From contig NC_061111.1 of the NCBI RefSeq assembly GCF_002878395.1, positions 25,808,682-25,872,681 on the forward strand: DNA of 64,000 nucleotides. The letters are read 5' to 3'. The DNA comes from Capsicum annuum (taxonomy: Eukaryota; Streptophyta; Magnoliopsida; Solanales; Solanaceae). The notes below the pieces were generated by a model. The model was not told the origin of the DNA. It saw only the letters and a list, made by a program, of their open reading frames with translations, and searched no databases. Shown piece by piece: positions 1-12,368 of this stretch (positions are counted from its first letter, which is position 1; each line of letters starts with the position of its first letter). A program made the position numbers and the translations under genes.

Positions 1-927
1 TCCTTTAATCTTTTGTATCTCATAACCATTCAGATTGGAGTAAGTATTAACTTCTCTTTGTAGCTCGAGCAGCATGTAGGTCACGAGGTGATTTCCCCAC
101 CGATCTTTTACAATATTAGGCCAATTTTGCACATTTAGAACTCTATGTTCTATAAACCAATTGGCACCTAAGCATACATGACCGTATATCAAGGGAAGAA
201 TATCGCACCACACCTCCTCATGGTATTAAAATTGGGAGAAGATAAATTTGACCCTCTCGGTAACCTTAAACCCATCCAAGAAGTATGGAACAAGTAAAGG
301 CTCGCAAAACAACCCCAATTAGTCAACCATGGATGGAAGGATGTAGTTCCTATAGTACCTATCATTTAACACAATGAGGTAGCCCGGTATCCCACAAATG
401 GTCAACTTTTTGGAGTGTACACTCCTTCTAGGATCAACATTGTAAGGCACACGAGTACCCCTCAATTTTGGAGATGCATACCCTCTTTTTCTCGTTGGAC
501 AACCTCTACTAGAGCTAGTATAACTATTCACACTATATCGACCTTGATAAGAAGTACTGCAAGGTGGGGAATATGAATCTTCACACTCCCCACGTGCACT
601 CTCATCATAGCTCTCATAACCTTTGCGAACAAAAGAGTTATATCTAACACCAAATCTAGGTTTAGAGTGAGAATTGTAAGACTCCTCACATGCCCCAATG
701 TCATTATAAGATCCATCACGAGGTCCTACATCATCTTCAAGTTCCCCATAAGTACTAGGTAGTTCATTCACCTCATTTTTTTTCTCAAAATCGTAACTCA
801 CAAATCTTCCCAAGTTTTGATTTTCATAGCCTCCGCAATCTCTCTCAAATTCTTAGCCATAAAACCCCCCACTACAATCATAGTCTCCCATGTTGTAGTC
901 ACAATAATCCCTGGCTATCGAAGACAT
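1..927 (-). pseudogene. Ty3/gypsy gag-protease remnant, cut by the window edge
   Basis: The reading starts at an ATG at 927 and runs down the minus strand. The frame has a stop near 854, a 164-codon open stretch (813 to 319), another stop, and then a protease-like stretch in about 1-318. The open stretch is rich in Tyr, Ser and Arg (SYDFEKKNEV near its start) and resembles the nucleic-acid-binding part of a plant gag. The next part reads like the retroviral-type protease/RT linker of plant gypsy elements (EEVWCDILPL, then GHVCLG where active copies have HILLG). The stops mean it cannot make a polyprotein. It lies inside the element whose primer site and LTR are at 2214-3164. Family assignment is from remembered motifs; the lineage is not resolved. 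Confidence 0.55.
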
Positions 928-2213
928 GTTCCCCTTATATCACCTTTTAAACCTACAAAATGAACAAACAAGATTAGCAGTAAAAGCTCCTTACTAAAAC
1001 GTGTATTCACTCACTTTTGTGATCCTTACAATTGGAGCAACAAATATTGAAAATTGTTTATATTCTGGTAGTCAATACGATGTCAATTCTACTTGGCGGC
1101 CGGAATAGTTTCTTGTTTGATAGACTCATGACATAAAATAAAATCTACTTACGAACTTGAAACAAAGAAGTTACGACGAGTTAAAAATGAGACAAACACA
1201 TAATTAACGAAGACACAAAAGAAACGGACTCAACAACTAATCTACAACTAAGTAGGTGATTACTAGTTGCTAATTAGTATTCGAACCAACAAACAAAACT
1301 CAGGGACAGTAAAAATGAAACTAAGAATCTAACATTTGAGCCTAAAATTATTGCATGAACAGTAAAAATGTGACGTGGCAGCCACATATTGGTTGCGATT
1401 CTTTAACAATTTTTATTTTTCCAAAGTTGGAAGTCTTGGTCAATTTCTCAATTAGGATTGGTGAAATTTGGTTAAAAGGAGGGAATATAAGTCTTGGAAT
1501 CCACTTTCAAATTTTAAAAAGGAAGACTTGACTTTCTTGGTACTTCTCCTTAAAACATGGACCCTTAAAACATGGAAGGTAGTTAAAAGTGGTTGTAAAG
1601 GCTTGAGTGTGTAGGAAAAGTCTTTGAGTCACAAGTACTACACCTTAAATATTGGATTTATGTCTTGCAAGACTAACACAATACACACTCCTTTTATTTA
1701 ACTTCTAAGATCAACAACCATTTTTTTATTCAACACTATATGGAGATGGTGAAAAACACCAAGAACATAAACTTTGAGTCTTGAAATTCTAAGGTTTAAG
1801 TAGGACCTCCCAAACAACAACAACACCTTTTCAAGATTAAAATCCACAACATAATACCCACAATACACATTCAAAACTTGAACCAACCACAACAATACCA
1901 ACAACAATCGGCCACACTTTGGATTTACAACATCAACATCAATTTTTAAAGCTCAAATCTAGATCTAGACCTCTTTAGTGTTAGGGGTAAAGAAGATAAT
2001 ACTAGAAAAAATAAAACAAATAAAATGACTCCTAGATCTAGACTCTAAAACAAGAAAAATCTCAACCAAGTCACAACAAGAACACAATTTCGACCAAGGC
2101 ACAAAAATGGACAGATTTGCTTTTTTTTGGAATTTTCAGCTTTCAATATTTTTTTTATTTTTTTACAAGCAAGCCCAAGATTGATATTGTGGGGAAAAAA
2201 TCAATCCATGATT
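928..2213 (-). other. Untranslated leader of the minus-strand gypsy element
   Basis: About 1.3 kb between the primer-binding site and the gag-like start. No credible coding frame: the two short open frames here (1698-1907 and the one crossing into the LTR) are low-complexity and lack family motifs. A T-rich tract lies at 2125-2165. It is read as leader only because it sits between a recognisable LTR plus primer site and the gag remnant. Confidence 0.5.
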
Positions 2214-2221
2214 TGATACCA
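2214..2221 (-). other. Primer-binding site (initiator-Met tRNA type)
   Basis: On the minus strand the bases read TGGTATCA, two bases inside the LTR end at 2224. This is the first eight bases of the plant initiator-Met tRNA primer site (TGGTATCAGAGC); the remaining bases (AATC) do not match. It fixes the element's orientation as minus. Confidence 0.65.
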
Positions 2222-2223
2222 AA

Positions 2224-3164
2224 TGATAAAAGAATCACAAGGAAAATACAAAACACACACCAAAATCAGTCCACAAGCTCAAGAAACTGAGGACCTCTTT
2301 GGTGACCAACTCTCGGATTCAACAATACAATACAATACAATAACAAGATGAACAAGGCGTTTAGAACACCAAAACATCCAACTAAAACTAATATTAGAAA
2401 CACAATATGATAAACAAGATGAGCAACCATTCGGCCATCAATAACAAATACAAACCGAGAGAAGAAGACAAGAACAAACACAATAATAATACAAGAAAGA
2501 AAAGGATAGATAGTGAGAACAAGATTATTACAAGATAAAGAACCAAGTTTATTTCAAAACCAACCCCTAAAGAATGTAATAATAAAAAACCACACTCTTA
2601 CGGTAACCGCCAAGGTAATCGACTCACCTTAAGATCCACCGCTTCCAAGCAAAGATCAATACTAGCTTTTCCAAGCCCTACACTAAGGTGGATTTTCCAA
2701 TCCCTAACTATGAACTACTCTAAGGTGTTCTACTCTCAAGATAGAGGATTTCAATGTGTAATACATTCATCCTTCATAATTAATGAGAGAAGACCTAAAA
2801 GGTTCTACTTATAGTATATTACAAAAGAAGGAAAAAAATACTACACTACCCTTAATGACCAAGGGTGGCCTTGGTGTGTTAGAAAATAATATGAATTGTC
2901 CAAAATGCTCTTAAGGCTAAGTGACCAAAATACCCTTAGTAAAGGGAACAAAAACCTTGAACCAACAAAGGTGGACTAAACCCGAGAGTCCTTAAGTCTT
3001 CAAGGCTCCAAGCAATTTTCCACACTCGGGTTTGATCAATGGTAGGCTCAAAACATCCCCTCCAAGTATGATCCCGTGCCCTCTATGCGATCAAAGCTTG
3101 ATTCTTCAAATAGTGACTTTGAATGATGTTGTCAAAAGCTAAGATGACCATTATTCTTGTATCA
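2224..3164 (-). repeat. 5' LTR of minus-strand gypsy element
   Basis: A 941-bp LTR whose ends are TGATA (2224) and TATCA (3164), so the termini are imperfect inverted repeats. The primer site lies just inside the lower end. A TATA-like box on the minus strand is at 2806-2813. The bases following the upper end are TTAAT (3165-3169), the candidate target duplication; its partner lies outside the window. Confidence 0.65.
2806..2813 (-). promoter_or_regulatory. TATA box of the LTR promoter
   Basis: The minus strand reads TATAAGTA inside the LTR, about 590 bp above the primer site. Transcription toward lower coordinates would begin roughly 30 bp downstream. Inferred from sequence alone. Confidence 0.4.
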
Positions 3165-3232
3165 TTAATTCTACCTGTGTTTTAGTCATTTTTTGTTGTT
3201 CTTAGTAGTTTTGTAGTGTAGGATTGATAGTA

Positions 3233-3485
3233 CTCCCTCCGTCCTATTTTATGTATCGTCATTTCCTTTTTAATTCATCCCAAAAAGAATGTCATCTTTC
3301 CTTATTTGGTAACTATTTAAAGGCAAGATCCCCATTTTATATTTATTGGGTCCCACTTAATAAAAAAAAAAAACCAAGAAGTAATCTTCAAGAGGGGTAA
3401 TTTTGTAAAATCAATAAAGTCATCACTCATTTCTTAAATTCTGTACCCAGTTAAAAGGCGACACATAAAATGGGACCGGGGGGGT
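3233..3485. mobile_element. Stowaway-like MITE (Tc1/mariner type)
   Basis: Begins CTCCCTCCGTCCTATTTTAT and ends with the near reverse complement, ACATAAAATGGGACCGGGGG. It is flanked by TA on the left (3231-3232) and TTA on the right, as expected for TA-targeting elements. The 253-bp length, lack of coding frame and CTCCCTCCGTCC terminus are typical of plant Stowaway elements. Confidence 0.8.
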
Positions 3486-3594
3486 TACCATTTTGGGTTT
3501 GCATTGTTGTCTAGGTTGTGTGCTTGTAGTGTTATTGGTTAGTGTCTCTGGTGGCTGTGGTAGATGCTGTTAACTTAGGGTCATGTCTTTGGGC

Positions 3595-6500
3595 GAGGCG
3601 TAGGTCGGGGTTGAGACCATGGGCTAGGGCAGACGCAGGGGCAGAGGTAGGGGGCAGGAATGGTAAAGGGGATAAATATGACATTAGGTTGAGGGTAGAG
3701 TCGTGGAACATAAGGTCTTGATCAGAGAAGTCTATAGAGCTAGTGAAAATTCTTAGGAAAAGGTGTATTAATACAGCTTGTCTCCAAGAACCAGATGGGT
3801 AGGTACTAAGGCGAGGGTAGTGGATGGTTATAAGTTGTGGTACTCACGAAGCATGAAGAATAAGAATGGTATGGGTATCCTAGTAGATAATGAGCTCAGG
3901 AAGCAAATAGTAGAGGTTAAGAGGGTCAATGATAGGATGATGTCAATTAAGCTAGTTATTGAAGGGTCATCTTGGAATATTATTAGTGCATATGCCCTAC
4001 ATCTAGGCTTGGATGGGAAAGAGCAGAAAATTTTTTGGGAGACTTTGGATGAGATATTGAGGGTTGTCCCTAACAATGAGAAACTTTTCATATGAGGTGA
4101 TTTCAATGGGAATATAGGGTCTTCTTTGAGGGGTTATGAGAATGTGCATGGAGGCTTTGAGTTCGGTATAAGGAAATGAAATAGTGATACTTTTGTATTT
4201 TGCTCGGGAATTTGGATTGGTGATAGTTAATTCAAACTTTTCCAAGAAAGAGGTTCACTTGGTTACCTTTCGTAGTTTAGTGTCCAAGACTCAGATTGAC
4301 ATTTTGTTTCTTAGAAAAAGAGATAGAGGTATTTGTAAGGACTGTAAGGTCTTACCGAGTGAAAGTCTTTTGACCCAACAAAGGTTTTAGTAATGAACTT
4401 GGAGATCACAAAGGAGCAGAGAAGGAGAGGTGTAGAGGATCCACCGAGGATTAGATGAGGTAGTCTGACTTTGGCTAGTTCACTAAAATAGGGGATAAGT
4501 TGATGGTGAGGAAGGCTTGGGGAGTGGGGGGATATTGATATTATGTGGAATAAAACTGTTAGTTGCATCAGAGAAACAGCTAGAGAGATGTTGAGTATCT
4601 CAAGAGGCCGCTCAGGCAAGTATCAAAGGAGGACTGGTGGTGGAACGAAGAGGTGAATGAGAAGGTAGAATCTAAGAAGAGAGCATACACAAAGTTGGCT
4701 GAGAGTAAGGAGAAAAAGAATAAATGAAAAATTAGGGAGGAGTACAAGATTTCTAGGTAAGAGGTGGAGTTAGCGGTCACGGTAGCTAAGGATGCTACTT
4801 TTGAGAGTTTATACACAATATTAGATGGTAAAGGTAAGGATAAAATACTGCATAGTCTAGCCAATGTTAGGGAGCAAAAGTCTCAAGACCTTGATCAAGT
4901 GAAGTGTATTAATGATGTGGACAATAAAGTATTGAAGGAGAAGGGTCATATTGAAAAGAGATGGCATTCGTACTTCCATAAGTTCCTGAATGAAGAAAGG
5001 GATACTAGCATTGTGTTGGGAGATTTGGAGCATTCCGAGAGATTTTTTACTATGGTTATTGTAGGCATATTAAAGCTGAGGAGGTTAAGGGGGTTATTCG
5101 TTGGATGCGTAGTGGTAGAGCGATGGGGCTAAATGGGATTTTGGTAGATCCTTGGAAGTGAACAGGATAGGCAATTATGGAGTTACTGACTCGATTGTTT
5201 AACATAATTTTTAAGACGGCGAGGATGCCTGAAGCTTGAAGGCGGAGCGCGATGATTCCGTTGTATAAGAATAAGGGTAACATTCAGCATTGCAATAATT
5301 ATAGGGTATCAAGTTTTTGAGTCTCACTATGAAGGTTTGGGAGAGCGTGTTAGGGTTTAGGTTGCGGAGGATTGTGACTATTTCTAATAATCAACTTTGA
5401 TTTATGCTAGGACGCTCAACTACTGAAGTCATCCATCTCATTAGGAGACTGGTGGAGCAGTATAGGAAAAGGAAGAAGGATTTGCAAATGGTGTTTATTG
5501 ACTTAGAGAAGGCCTATGATAAAGTTTCCAAGGAGGTTTTTTTGGAGATGTTTGGAAGCTAGAAGTATTTCTATAGTGTATGTTAGGACGATCAAGGATA
5601 TGTACGATGGATCCAAGACTTGGGTTAGGACTGGGGAAGGCAACTCAGAATATTTTCTTGTCTTGATGCTAACCAAGGATCGACACTTAGTCCATTTTTT
5701 TTGGCCTTAGTAATGGATATTTTGACGTGGAAAATTCAAGGTGAGGTACCTTACTGTTTGCTTTTTGTGGATGATGTGGTCTTGATCGATGAGACACATA
5801 GTGAATTTAATGTTAAATTGACAGTTTGGAAGTAAACCCTTGAGTCTAAAAGGTTAGGTTGAGTAGGTCCAAGATGGAATATTTGGAGTGTAATTTCAGC
5901 AAGGTGTCTCATGAGTCTGATGTGCTTGTTAAGCTTGATACATATTTTATCAATAAGATAGATAGTTTTAGTATCTAGGTCTATGATTCAGGAGAATAGA
6001 GAGATTGACGAAGATGTCACACATCAAATTAGGTTAGGGTAGATGAAATGGAGGATTGCCTCCAAAATATTATGTGATAAAAAGGCACCTCCTAAACTTA
6101 AAGGAAAGTTCTACGGTGTGGTGGTTAGACCAACTTTATTGTATGGGCCAGATTATTAACCTGTTACGAAGGCCCACATCCAGAAGATGAAGGTGGCAGA
6201 AATGAGAATGCTTTAGTGGATGTATGGGTATACTAGGAATTATAGATTAGAAATGAGGTTATTCGAGATAATGTCAGAGTGGCATCTGTGGAAGCCAAGA
6301 TGAGGGAAGCGAGGTTGAGATGGTTTGGTCATGTGTTGAGGACGGGCGTGGATGCCTTAGTGTAGAAATATAAGAGGTTGTCTAGAGATGGGTTCAAGGG
6401 AGGTAAAGGTAGACCGAAAAAATATTTAAGGGAGGTGATTAGACGGGACATGGAGCAACACCATCTTACTAAGGACATGACCCTAGATATGAAATTGTGA

Positions 6501-6774
6501 AGGAGGCAGATTAGGGTAGAAGGCTAGTGTGAGTTTAGGATGTTGTATCCTTGTTGTACTACTTGGTGTATCTTGTATATGGTATTATTGAATATTTTGA
6601 TTTCTACGGTATTTGTCCTTTTATTATTCCTTGTCTAGATTGCTTTATTTGAGTCGGGGCTCTACCGAAAATAGCCTTTCTATCTCATTTCTGAGGTAGT
6701 GGTATGGGCTGTGTACACTTGCCCTCCCCAGACCCGACTTGGTGGGAATATACTGGGTAAGTTGTTGTTGTTGA
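3595..6774 (+). pseudogene. RTE-type LINE, decayed endonuclease-reverse transcriptase
   Basis: A single-ORF non-LTR retrotransposon whose product would nick target DNA and reverse-transcribe its own RNA. Endonuclease part (about 3690-4390): ETRWVGTK-like opening near 3785, GDFNG at about 4096-4110, then FRSLVSKTQIDILFLRK at about 4270-4320. Linker about 4390-5040. Reverse transcriptase about 5050-6000: [12 protein letters not shown] near 5490-5522 and LLFVDDVVLID near 5760-5790, where FVDD stands for the usual FADD catalytic motif. The C-terminal region continues to about 6520 ([12 protein letters not shown] near 6300). There are many stops and frame changes. The 3' end carries a short TTG repeat (about 6757-6774), typical of RTE tails. 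No target duplication was identified. Confidence 0.88.
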
Positions 6775-6782
6775 TCTTTTAC

Positions 6783-7250
6783 TTCTCTATAATGGTGTTT
6801 TACCTATAACAGTAATGGCATTTATTTTAATTTAGGGGAACATTCTTTATAAAATTACCTCTCTATAGCAGCATACTCAAATATTATGTAATAATATTTC
6901 GTAAGAAATATATCATGTACAAAATAAAATATTGAAATATTTATGATAGTCATCATTGATGTCATGCACAAAGTAAAATTCATGTACGAATATCTAATTT
7001 AAAGGAAGAAAATTATACTTAAATGACGCACATCAGCTATTTCATAGCTTCACGGGAAAAAACACTACTAATGCTTGCCTTTGTTTTTTTACATTCATGC
7101 TCTTTCTAATTTTGCATACTTTTGTTTATAATAGTCAAATAAGATTTGAACTTCAAATGCCAGTATACATATATAACAATACCTCTCTATAGCAGCCATG
7201 AAATTCTCGGGCAAATGTTGCCACTATAAAGAGATTTGACTCTGTCTATT
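6783..7250. repeat. Possible MITE with short inverted ends
   Basis: The left edge (CTCTATAATGGTGTTTT) and the right edge (reverse complement CTTTATAGTGGCAACATTT) are similar. An internal CCTCTCTATAGCAGC string occurs at both about 6858 and 7182. No coding frame. The family is not identified and the edges are approximate. Confidence 0.4.
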
Positions 7251-7642
7251 GTGGAGATCATAATGATTGTGGTTAAGTATATGATATATGATTTAAGGAG
7301 AAGAACACAATAATCTCTCTTAAGATCCTAAATTATCTTGTTTAATTTCCATATTCCTTGGACATGGTGAACAATTTTATACGGGTATTCTATAATATGA
7401 CATACATTTATTAGGAGTTTGCTTAATATTAGTCACTAGAGGTCGGGTTGATTGAGCTGAATTTGGGTGGGTAAAAATGAGTTGAATTAATAAATGGGTG
7501 AGTCATTAATTTTTTCGATTGAAATGAACTAAAAAGCGGATCAAAACCATCACGCTTAATTTTTATTTAGTTTTAATGATATTTTTGTTCTTTTATAATT
7601 TTTTAATTACCTGATAATTTTTATTATTATTATAGATATATA
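7251..7642. other. AT-rich spacer without recognised features
   Basis: About 390 bp between the possible MITE and the first Helitron. No gene or repeat edge seen. Confidence 0.5.
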
Positions 7643-9056
7643 TCTATAATATATTAAAAGTGTAAAAATCTTTAGAAAAGTGATTTGAACTTTTTATCCT
7701 TCATCAAAAGACATCACTTTAGACAAAATCGTCTTTTCACTATTTTTTTATTTTAATAATGTTAAATATTAACTATAATTAAAAATAAAAACTTTTCCTA
7801 AAATAAAATTTGAAAAAAAAAAAAACCTTTTCCAACTAAAATAGACTTGGTAAAAAAAAAAAAACTACAAATCCTATTTCAGAGTCCAAAAGAAATTGGG
7901 AAAAAAACTTTTCCAAATAACATAGGATTTTTCATAGCTTTTCCCAATTTCTATAAAAATCACACTAATTAAATATTTTTTCTTCATCACAATTTTATCT
8001 TAATTTTCATATTCTCAAAAGCGGTCATATATAAGCACGAAAAATCAAACCCAATTTAATTCATAATTATGTTACATTTATGTAAAGAAAAATTCATTAG
8101 TGATCATGATTATCCATAATTATTTAATTTATATTGAAGATTGTGTGCATGGGTTAAGAAATTATTCAAATAATTATTTTTCGGTTGATATCTATTAACT
8201 TTTAGGAATACTTATTTTTAAATCATTAATGGGACAACAATACTTATTCCTTTCAATTAGTTATAAATATACTAATGTTGTATATATGCTTTATTTATTA
8301 TATTAATTCTGCATCACCAAAAATATTAATTAGGTTCAATATGCATACTTTGCTCGCCATGTGCGAACTTGAGCTAATAATTAGTAGTGACCTAAGTTAG
8401 TTTTGGTTGATTCGAGTTGTGTGTATTTGAGTTTAATTTTGATCCAATCATTAATTTATTTTGTTACTTTGGTTCAGTTTTTGCTATCGCTTAAATAGAT
8501 TGTTCAATGTATTCTATAATGTTGTTGAAATAAATTTATAGATAGTAAAGTTAAAAAAAATAATCAAAGATAAAAATTTGTACGTTGGTACATAACCTAG
8601 ATGTGAGATGTTGGATATAATTGGTACGAGGAGAAGTGGAAGTAGGCTGAAGAAGTATTGACAAAGCTTTAACTTCTTTAAAGAAATGTTTATAGTAATG
8701 TGTCTAACGTTGTTTATAACATACATGTATATGTGCAAATATAAGCATTTTTTCAAAATTTTCTGATAATTAACACAAACTACACATGAAAAGAATCTCA
8801 AAAGATGATTAAGAACGGGATTGCATGGAACAACTAATTAAGTAGAACAACTAAGTTTGATCTAAAGAAATAAATAGAACAACTAAGTACTAAGTATCAA
8901 TTTATGACTTGACTTCATATTTTTCTTAAAACGTCACTATTGATTTAAACAAAAGTAATTTGAAGTTAATTTACGCAGTATGATTTTATATTACTTTAAT
9001 TTCTATAACTCAATTAACAATTGACGTTATACACACGTGCAAAGCACGTATACTAG
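7643..9056 (+). mobile_element. Non-autonomous Helitron (H1)
   Basis: The 5' end is TCTATAATATATTAAAAGTG after an A, followed by AGAAAAGTGATTTGAACTTT, a 5' sequence shared by all Helitrons in this window. The 3' end has the hairpin ACGTGC-AAA-GCACGT (9035-9049) and then ATACTAG. There is no replication-initiator or helicase frame, so it would depend on proteins from elsewhere. A second CTAG at 9058-9061 could be the true end. The base after either CTAG is not the expected T, so the 3' edge is slightly uncertain. Confidence 0.78.
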
Positions 9057-9061
9057 ACTAG

Positions 9062-9624
9062 GAACATATAAAGGAATATCTTTTCAAAAAGATTTTTTCT
9101 AATTTAGGCTAAGATATATTGTACCAAAAAGGTTGAAATGGGTTGGACTGAGATGAATGAATCAATAACTAATTCAAACCTAAACAAATTAAACGAGCTA
9201 TAATTTCATAGATTAACTTTGCCACTCTTAAGTAATAATATATAACAATTTAAGCATTTTTTTCTCCTTTATAAAGTTTATTTGTGACAAACTTCACACA
9301 TTTCGTTTTAAGAAATCAATCCTATCTGTAACGGATCTAATGGGTTGGCTTCAAGCATTGTAAGTTTTATGGATGAAAATAACATCTTTGAAAGATTCCT
9401 ACAGTGAAGACTTGAAGATATTTAATATTTTAAATGTTTTATCATTATAATTATCTTGTAATTTTAATGAAGGGCAATTGAGTTTTTTTTTTTTTGGCCT
9501 TAGTATAAATACTTAAATTTTAGGATTACACTATTAGTTTTTGGATATTGAAGAATTGTAGTATTTGAATATTGAAGAAGAATTGTGCCTCCTTTGAGGA
9601 ATTAGAAACCCATTACTGATTTCC
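9062..9624. other. AT-rich spacer
   Basis: No coding frame or recognised repeat. It lies between Helitron H1 and the left end of the long-inverted-repeat transposon. Confidence 0.5.
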
Positions 9625-9965
9625 AGAGTAAATTTCATTCATGGTTACTTAGCTTTGCGTCTATTCCCTTTTCTTTCATTCATTACACAAAAGTCATTTT
9701 ACTTTGCTCTTGCCATCACAAAAGTCACTATTATCGAATTTTACAATAATTCCACCAAAAAAATAATGTGGCAACCTTAATTAGTTCATAATTTTAATTT
9801 AAGAGAATATAATTTATTACCCATATCTGGACCCTTTTTATATGTGTCTAACTCAATTTTTCTTGTGGATTATATAACAAAAGAATATCAATTTTTTAGT
9901 AGATTAGGCTACCTAGTGAAGACTATTTTCATACAAAAAAAAGTTGGTTGATATTTTTATAAAAC
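9625..9965 (+). repeat. Left terminal inverted repeat
   Basis: Pairs with 12027-12368 over nearly its full length with scattered small indels. The outer terminus is clear; the inner limit is approximate. Confidence 0.7.
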
Positions 9966-9974
9966 TAAAATTAT

Positions 9975-10230
9975 ACTTATATATAAGGGAGGATGACACC
10001 ATGGTAGTTTTAATTTTCTTAAAATCCTCTAAAATTGAGACATGTGCTAATAAATTATTTTTTTCTCTAAAATTATGACATGTAATTGATAAGATTGTGG
10101 TAATTTTAAATTTTTTAAAATCCGATGTGGTTGGTAAATTACTTTTCCCATCTAAAATTGTGACATGTAGTTGATAAAATTATTTTTCTCCTTTTAAAAT
10201 TGTGACATGTAGTTGACAAAATTATTTTTT
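9975..10230. repeat. Short imperfect tandem repeat
   Basis: The strings AAAATTGTGACATGTAGTTG and close variants recur at about 10060, 10150 and 10195, each followed by a T-rich stretch. Roughly 45-90 bp spacing. No function seen. Confidence 0.5.
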
Positions 10231-10784
10231 TCATACATTTCTTTTCTTGCCACTTTGACGTTTGCATCTGATATATCATAATAATATGATAAACTATTTT
10301 ATTTATTGAGTTGGTCTTTGTATTTTTAATTGTTTGACTAATCGGTTAATTCTCTTAGAAGTTTTTATTATAATATTCAATTTCTGATAAATTACACATT
10401 ATTTAATTAATTAAATTAATAAATATATAAATTAAATATCCAATAATTTATTTTATCTATTAAATTTCTTATATTTTATGACTTTTATTAACACAACTGT
10501 CAATAACATTATTTGTACAAATTTTGACAATACTTATCCTATGAAAAAATTAAGAAGTTTTTATTTTAAAATTATCTTTTGAGTTGATTTATCTTCAAAG
10601 ATTTAAATTAGTTTTTTAAAAAATAATACTCCTAAGCATATTTCTATTTTACTAGTTTAGGTATACGCGCTTAATGAGTTCAAACATTAAACTAAATAGG
10701 ATATTTTTTAAATAATAAAGGTGAATATAATAATTAAATTTAATATATTTTGAGTATGTAAAGATGGAGAATTTATTTATTAAA

Positions 10785-11340
10785 CCTAATCTTTAACAAA
10801 AATATTTTTAAAAGTCGATCGACATTCCTCTACCATCTGTAAATTGTAACAAAACAATACAATGATAGAGACATCAAAATAATACAACTAAATCTAATCT
10901 TTGCACACAAAAATTTTTTCAAAGTCGTCTGACACTCATTTACCACATGTAAACAATAACAAAATAATACGATAATAGAGATATCAAAATAATACAACTA
11001 AACCTAACCTTTACATAAAAAAATTTCTCAAAATGGACCAACATTTATCTATCTGTAAACTGCAACAATATAATACGATAAAAGTGATATAAAAATAATA
11101 CAATTAAACTTAAATTTTACACACAAAATTTTTTCAAAGCCGATCGAGATTCATTTATAAACTGTAAACTACCACAAAATAACAAACTAATAGAGATATT
11201 GTGATAATACAATAAACCTAACCTTTATCTAGATATCAAAATAATACAATTAAACGTAACATTTACACAAGAAATTCTTCAAAGCCAACCGACATTTATC
11301 TACGACCTATAAATTATTAAAAAAATAATATAATAGTGAT
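10785..11340. repeat. Tandem array, unit about 110 bp, about five copies
   Basis: Unit landmarks: a CCTAACCTTTACA-like string near 10787, 10893, 11005, 11108, 11217 and 11254 (the last interval is short), followed by TTTTTTCAAAG, a CCGATCGACATT-like string and AAAATAATAC. The units differ by substitutions and short deletions. The array lies toward the 3' end of Helitron H2; tandem repeats inside Helitrons are known in plants. Confidence 0.65.
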
Positions 11341-11672
11341 CATAAAGCTTCGATTTTGATCCAACTAATTTTTGTCTGAGCAAAAATTTTGACCCAAAAA
11401 AATAATTCTAAATGAAAACAAAGAAGATATATATATACATATATACACACACGTTGAATTCTATTATGCTGATAAAAATAGTGAAGAAGTTGAGGGTTAG
11501 AAAATCAAGCATCCACCAATCTAGACATGCAATCGAATCAAGTTAGATGAGCATCAATCATATTCTGCCAATAGGCAAACCGATTTGTTCTCTAGTTTAA
11601 CGTACATCTCAATATTTATAAAAGTATTTGCTTAATAAAATCCTATTTTAGGAGTATTTTTCTAATTGAACA

Positions 11673-11788
11673 GTAGAAAGGAAAATATTAATTAATTCTC
11701 GTTCCATATATTTTAGGAGTCTCATAGAAGTCTAGTAGAAAGGAAAATATTAATTAATTCTCCTACCATATATTTTAGGAGTCCCATA
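11673..11788. repeat. 62-bp direct duplication
   Basis: TAGAAAGGAAAATATTAATT begins at 11673 and again at 11735. Both copies continue through CCATATATTTTAGGAGTC. It lies inside Helitron H2 near its 5' end. Confidence 0.75.
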
Positions 11789-12026
11789 TATTTTAAAAAA
11801 TCTAGTTAATATAATAAAAAATAATTAAATAATAAACTAAAAAAAATAGTGAAGAGACAGTTTTGTCTAAATAAAAGTCTTTTAATGAAGGGCAAAAAGT
11901 TCAAATTACTTTTCTAATGATCTTCACACTTTTAATATATTATAAATGTATTGAAGAATTTATCTTGTTTATTACTTTTTTTTTATGCACCTTTTCAACA
12001 GATGAATGCAATATTATGAAATGTTT

Positions 12027-12368
12027 CATAAAAATATCAACCAATTTTTGTTAATTAAAATAGTCTTCACTAGGTAGCCTAATCTATTAAGAAATTGATA
12101 TTTTCTGTTATATAATCCATAAGAAAAATTGGATTAGACACATATTAAAAGGGTCAAGATATAGGTAGTATATTATATTCTCTTAAATTAAAATTAAGAA
12201 CTAATTAAGGTTGGCACATCATTTTTTCGATGAGATTTTTGTAAAATTCGATTAGTGACTTTTGTGATGACTGAGGCGAAGTAGAATGACTTTTGTATAA
12301 TAAACAAAAGAAATGTAACTTTTCCGTAATAGACACAAAGGTAAGTGACCATGGATAAAATTTACTCT
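12027..12368 (-). repeat. Right terminal inverted repeat
   Basis: Reverse complement of the left arm at 9625-9965. The outer end is TTTACTCT at 12361-12368. Confidence 0.7.

Larger units (their letters stand above)
10652..11945 (-). mobile_element. Non-autonomous Helitron (H2), minus orientation, nested
   Basis: The minus-strand 5' end is near 11945, with TATAATATATTAAAAGTGTG followed by AGAAAAGTAATTTGAACTTT, as in the other Helitrons here. The 3' end reads GCGCGTATACCTAAACTAG on the minus strand, so CTAG lies at 10652-10655. The 3' hairpin is decayed. It sits between the inverted arms of the 9625-12368 element, so it inserted after that element. Confidence 0.6.
9625..12368. mobile_element. 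DNA transposon with about 340-bp terminal inverted repeats
   Basis: The left arm (9625 to about 9965) begins AGAGTAAATTTCATTCATGG. The right arm (about 12027-12368) is its reverse complement, ending ATGGATAAAATTTACTCT. Shared landmarks are a string reading CATCACAAAAGTCACT and the block TAGGCTACCTAGTGAAGAC with its reverse complement. Flanks TGATTTCC (left) and TGATTGTC (right) agree at 6 of 8 bases and may be an old target duplication. The long arms and lack of a transposase frame suggest a non-autonomous Mutator-like or hAT-like element; I cannot decide which. A Helitron is nested inside (10652-11945). Confidence 0.7.

Noticed and set aside
3778..4106. Independent gene for the 105-codon frame
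   Set aside because: It is the endonuclease part of the RTE LINE; the element continues through many stops to 6.77 kb.
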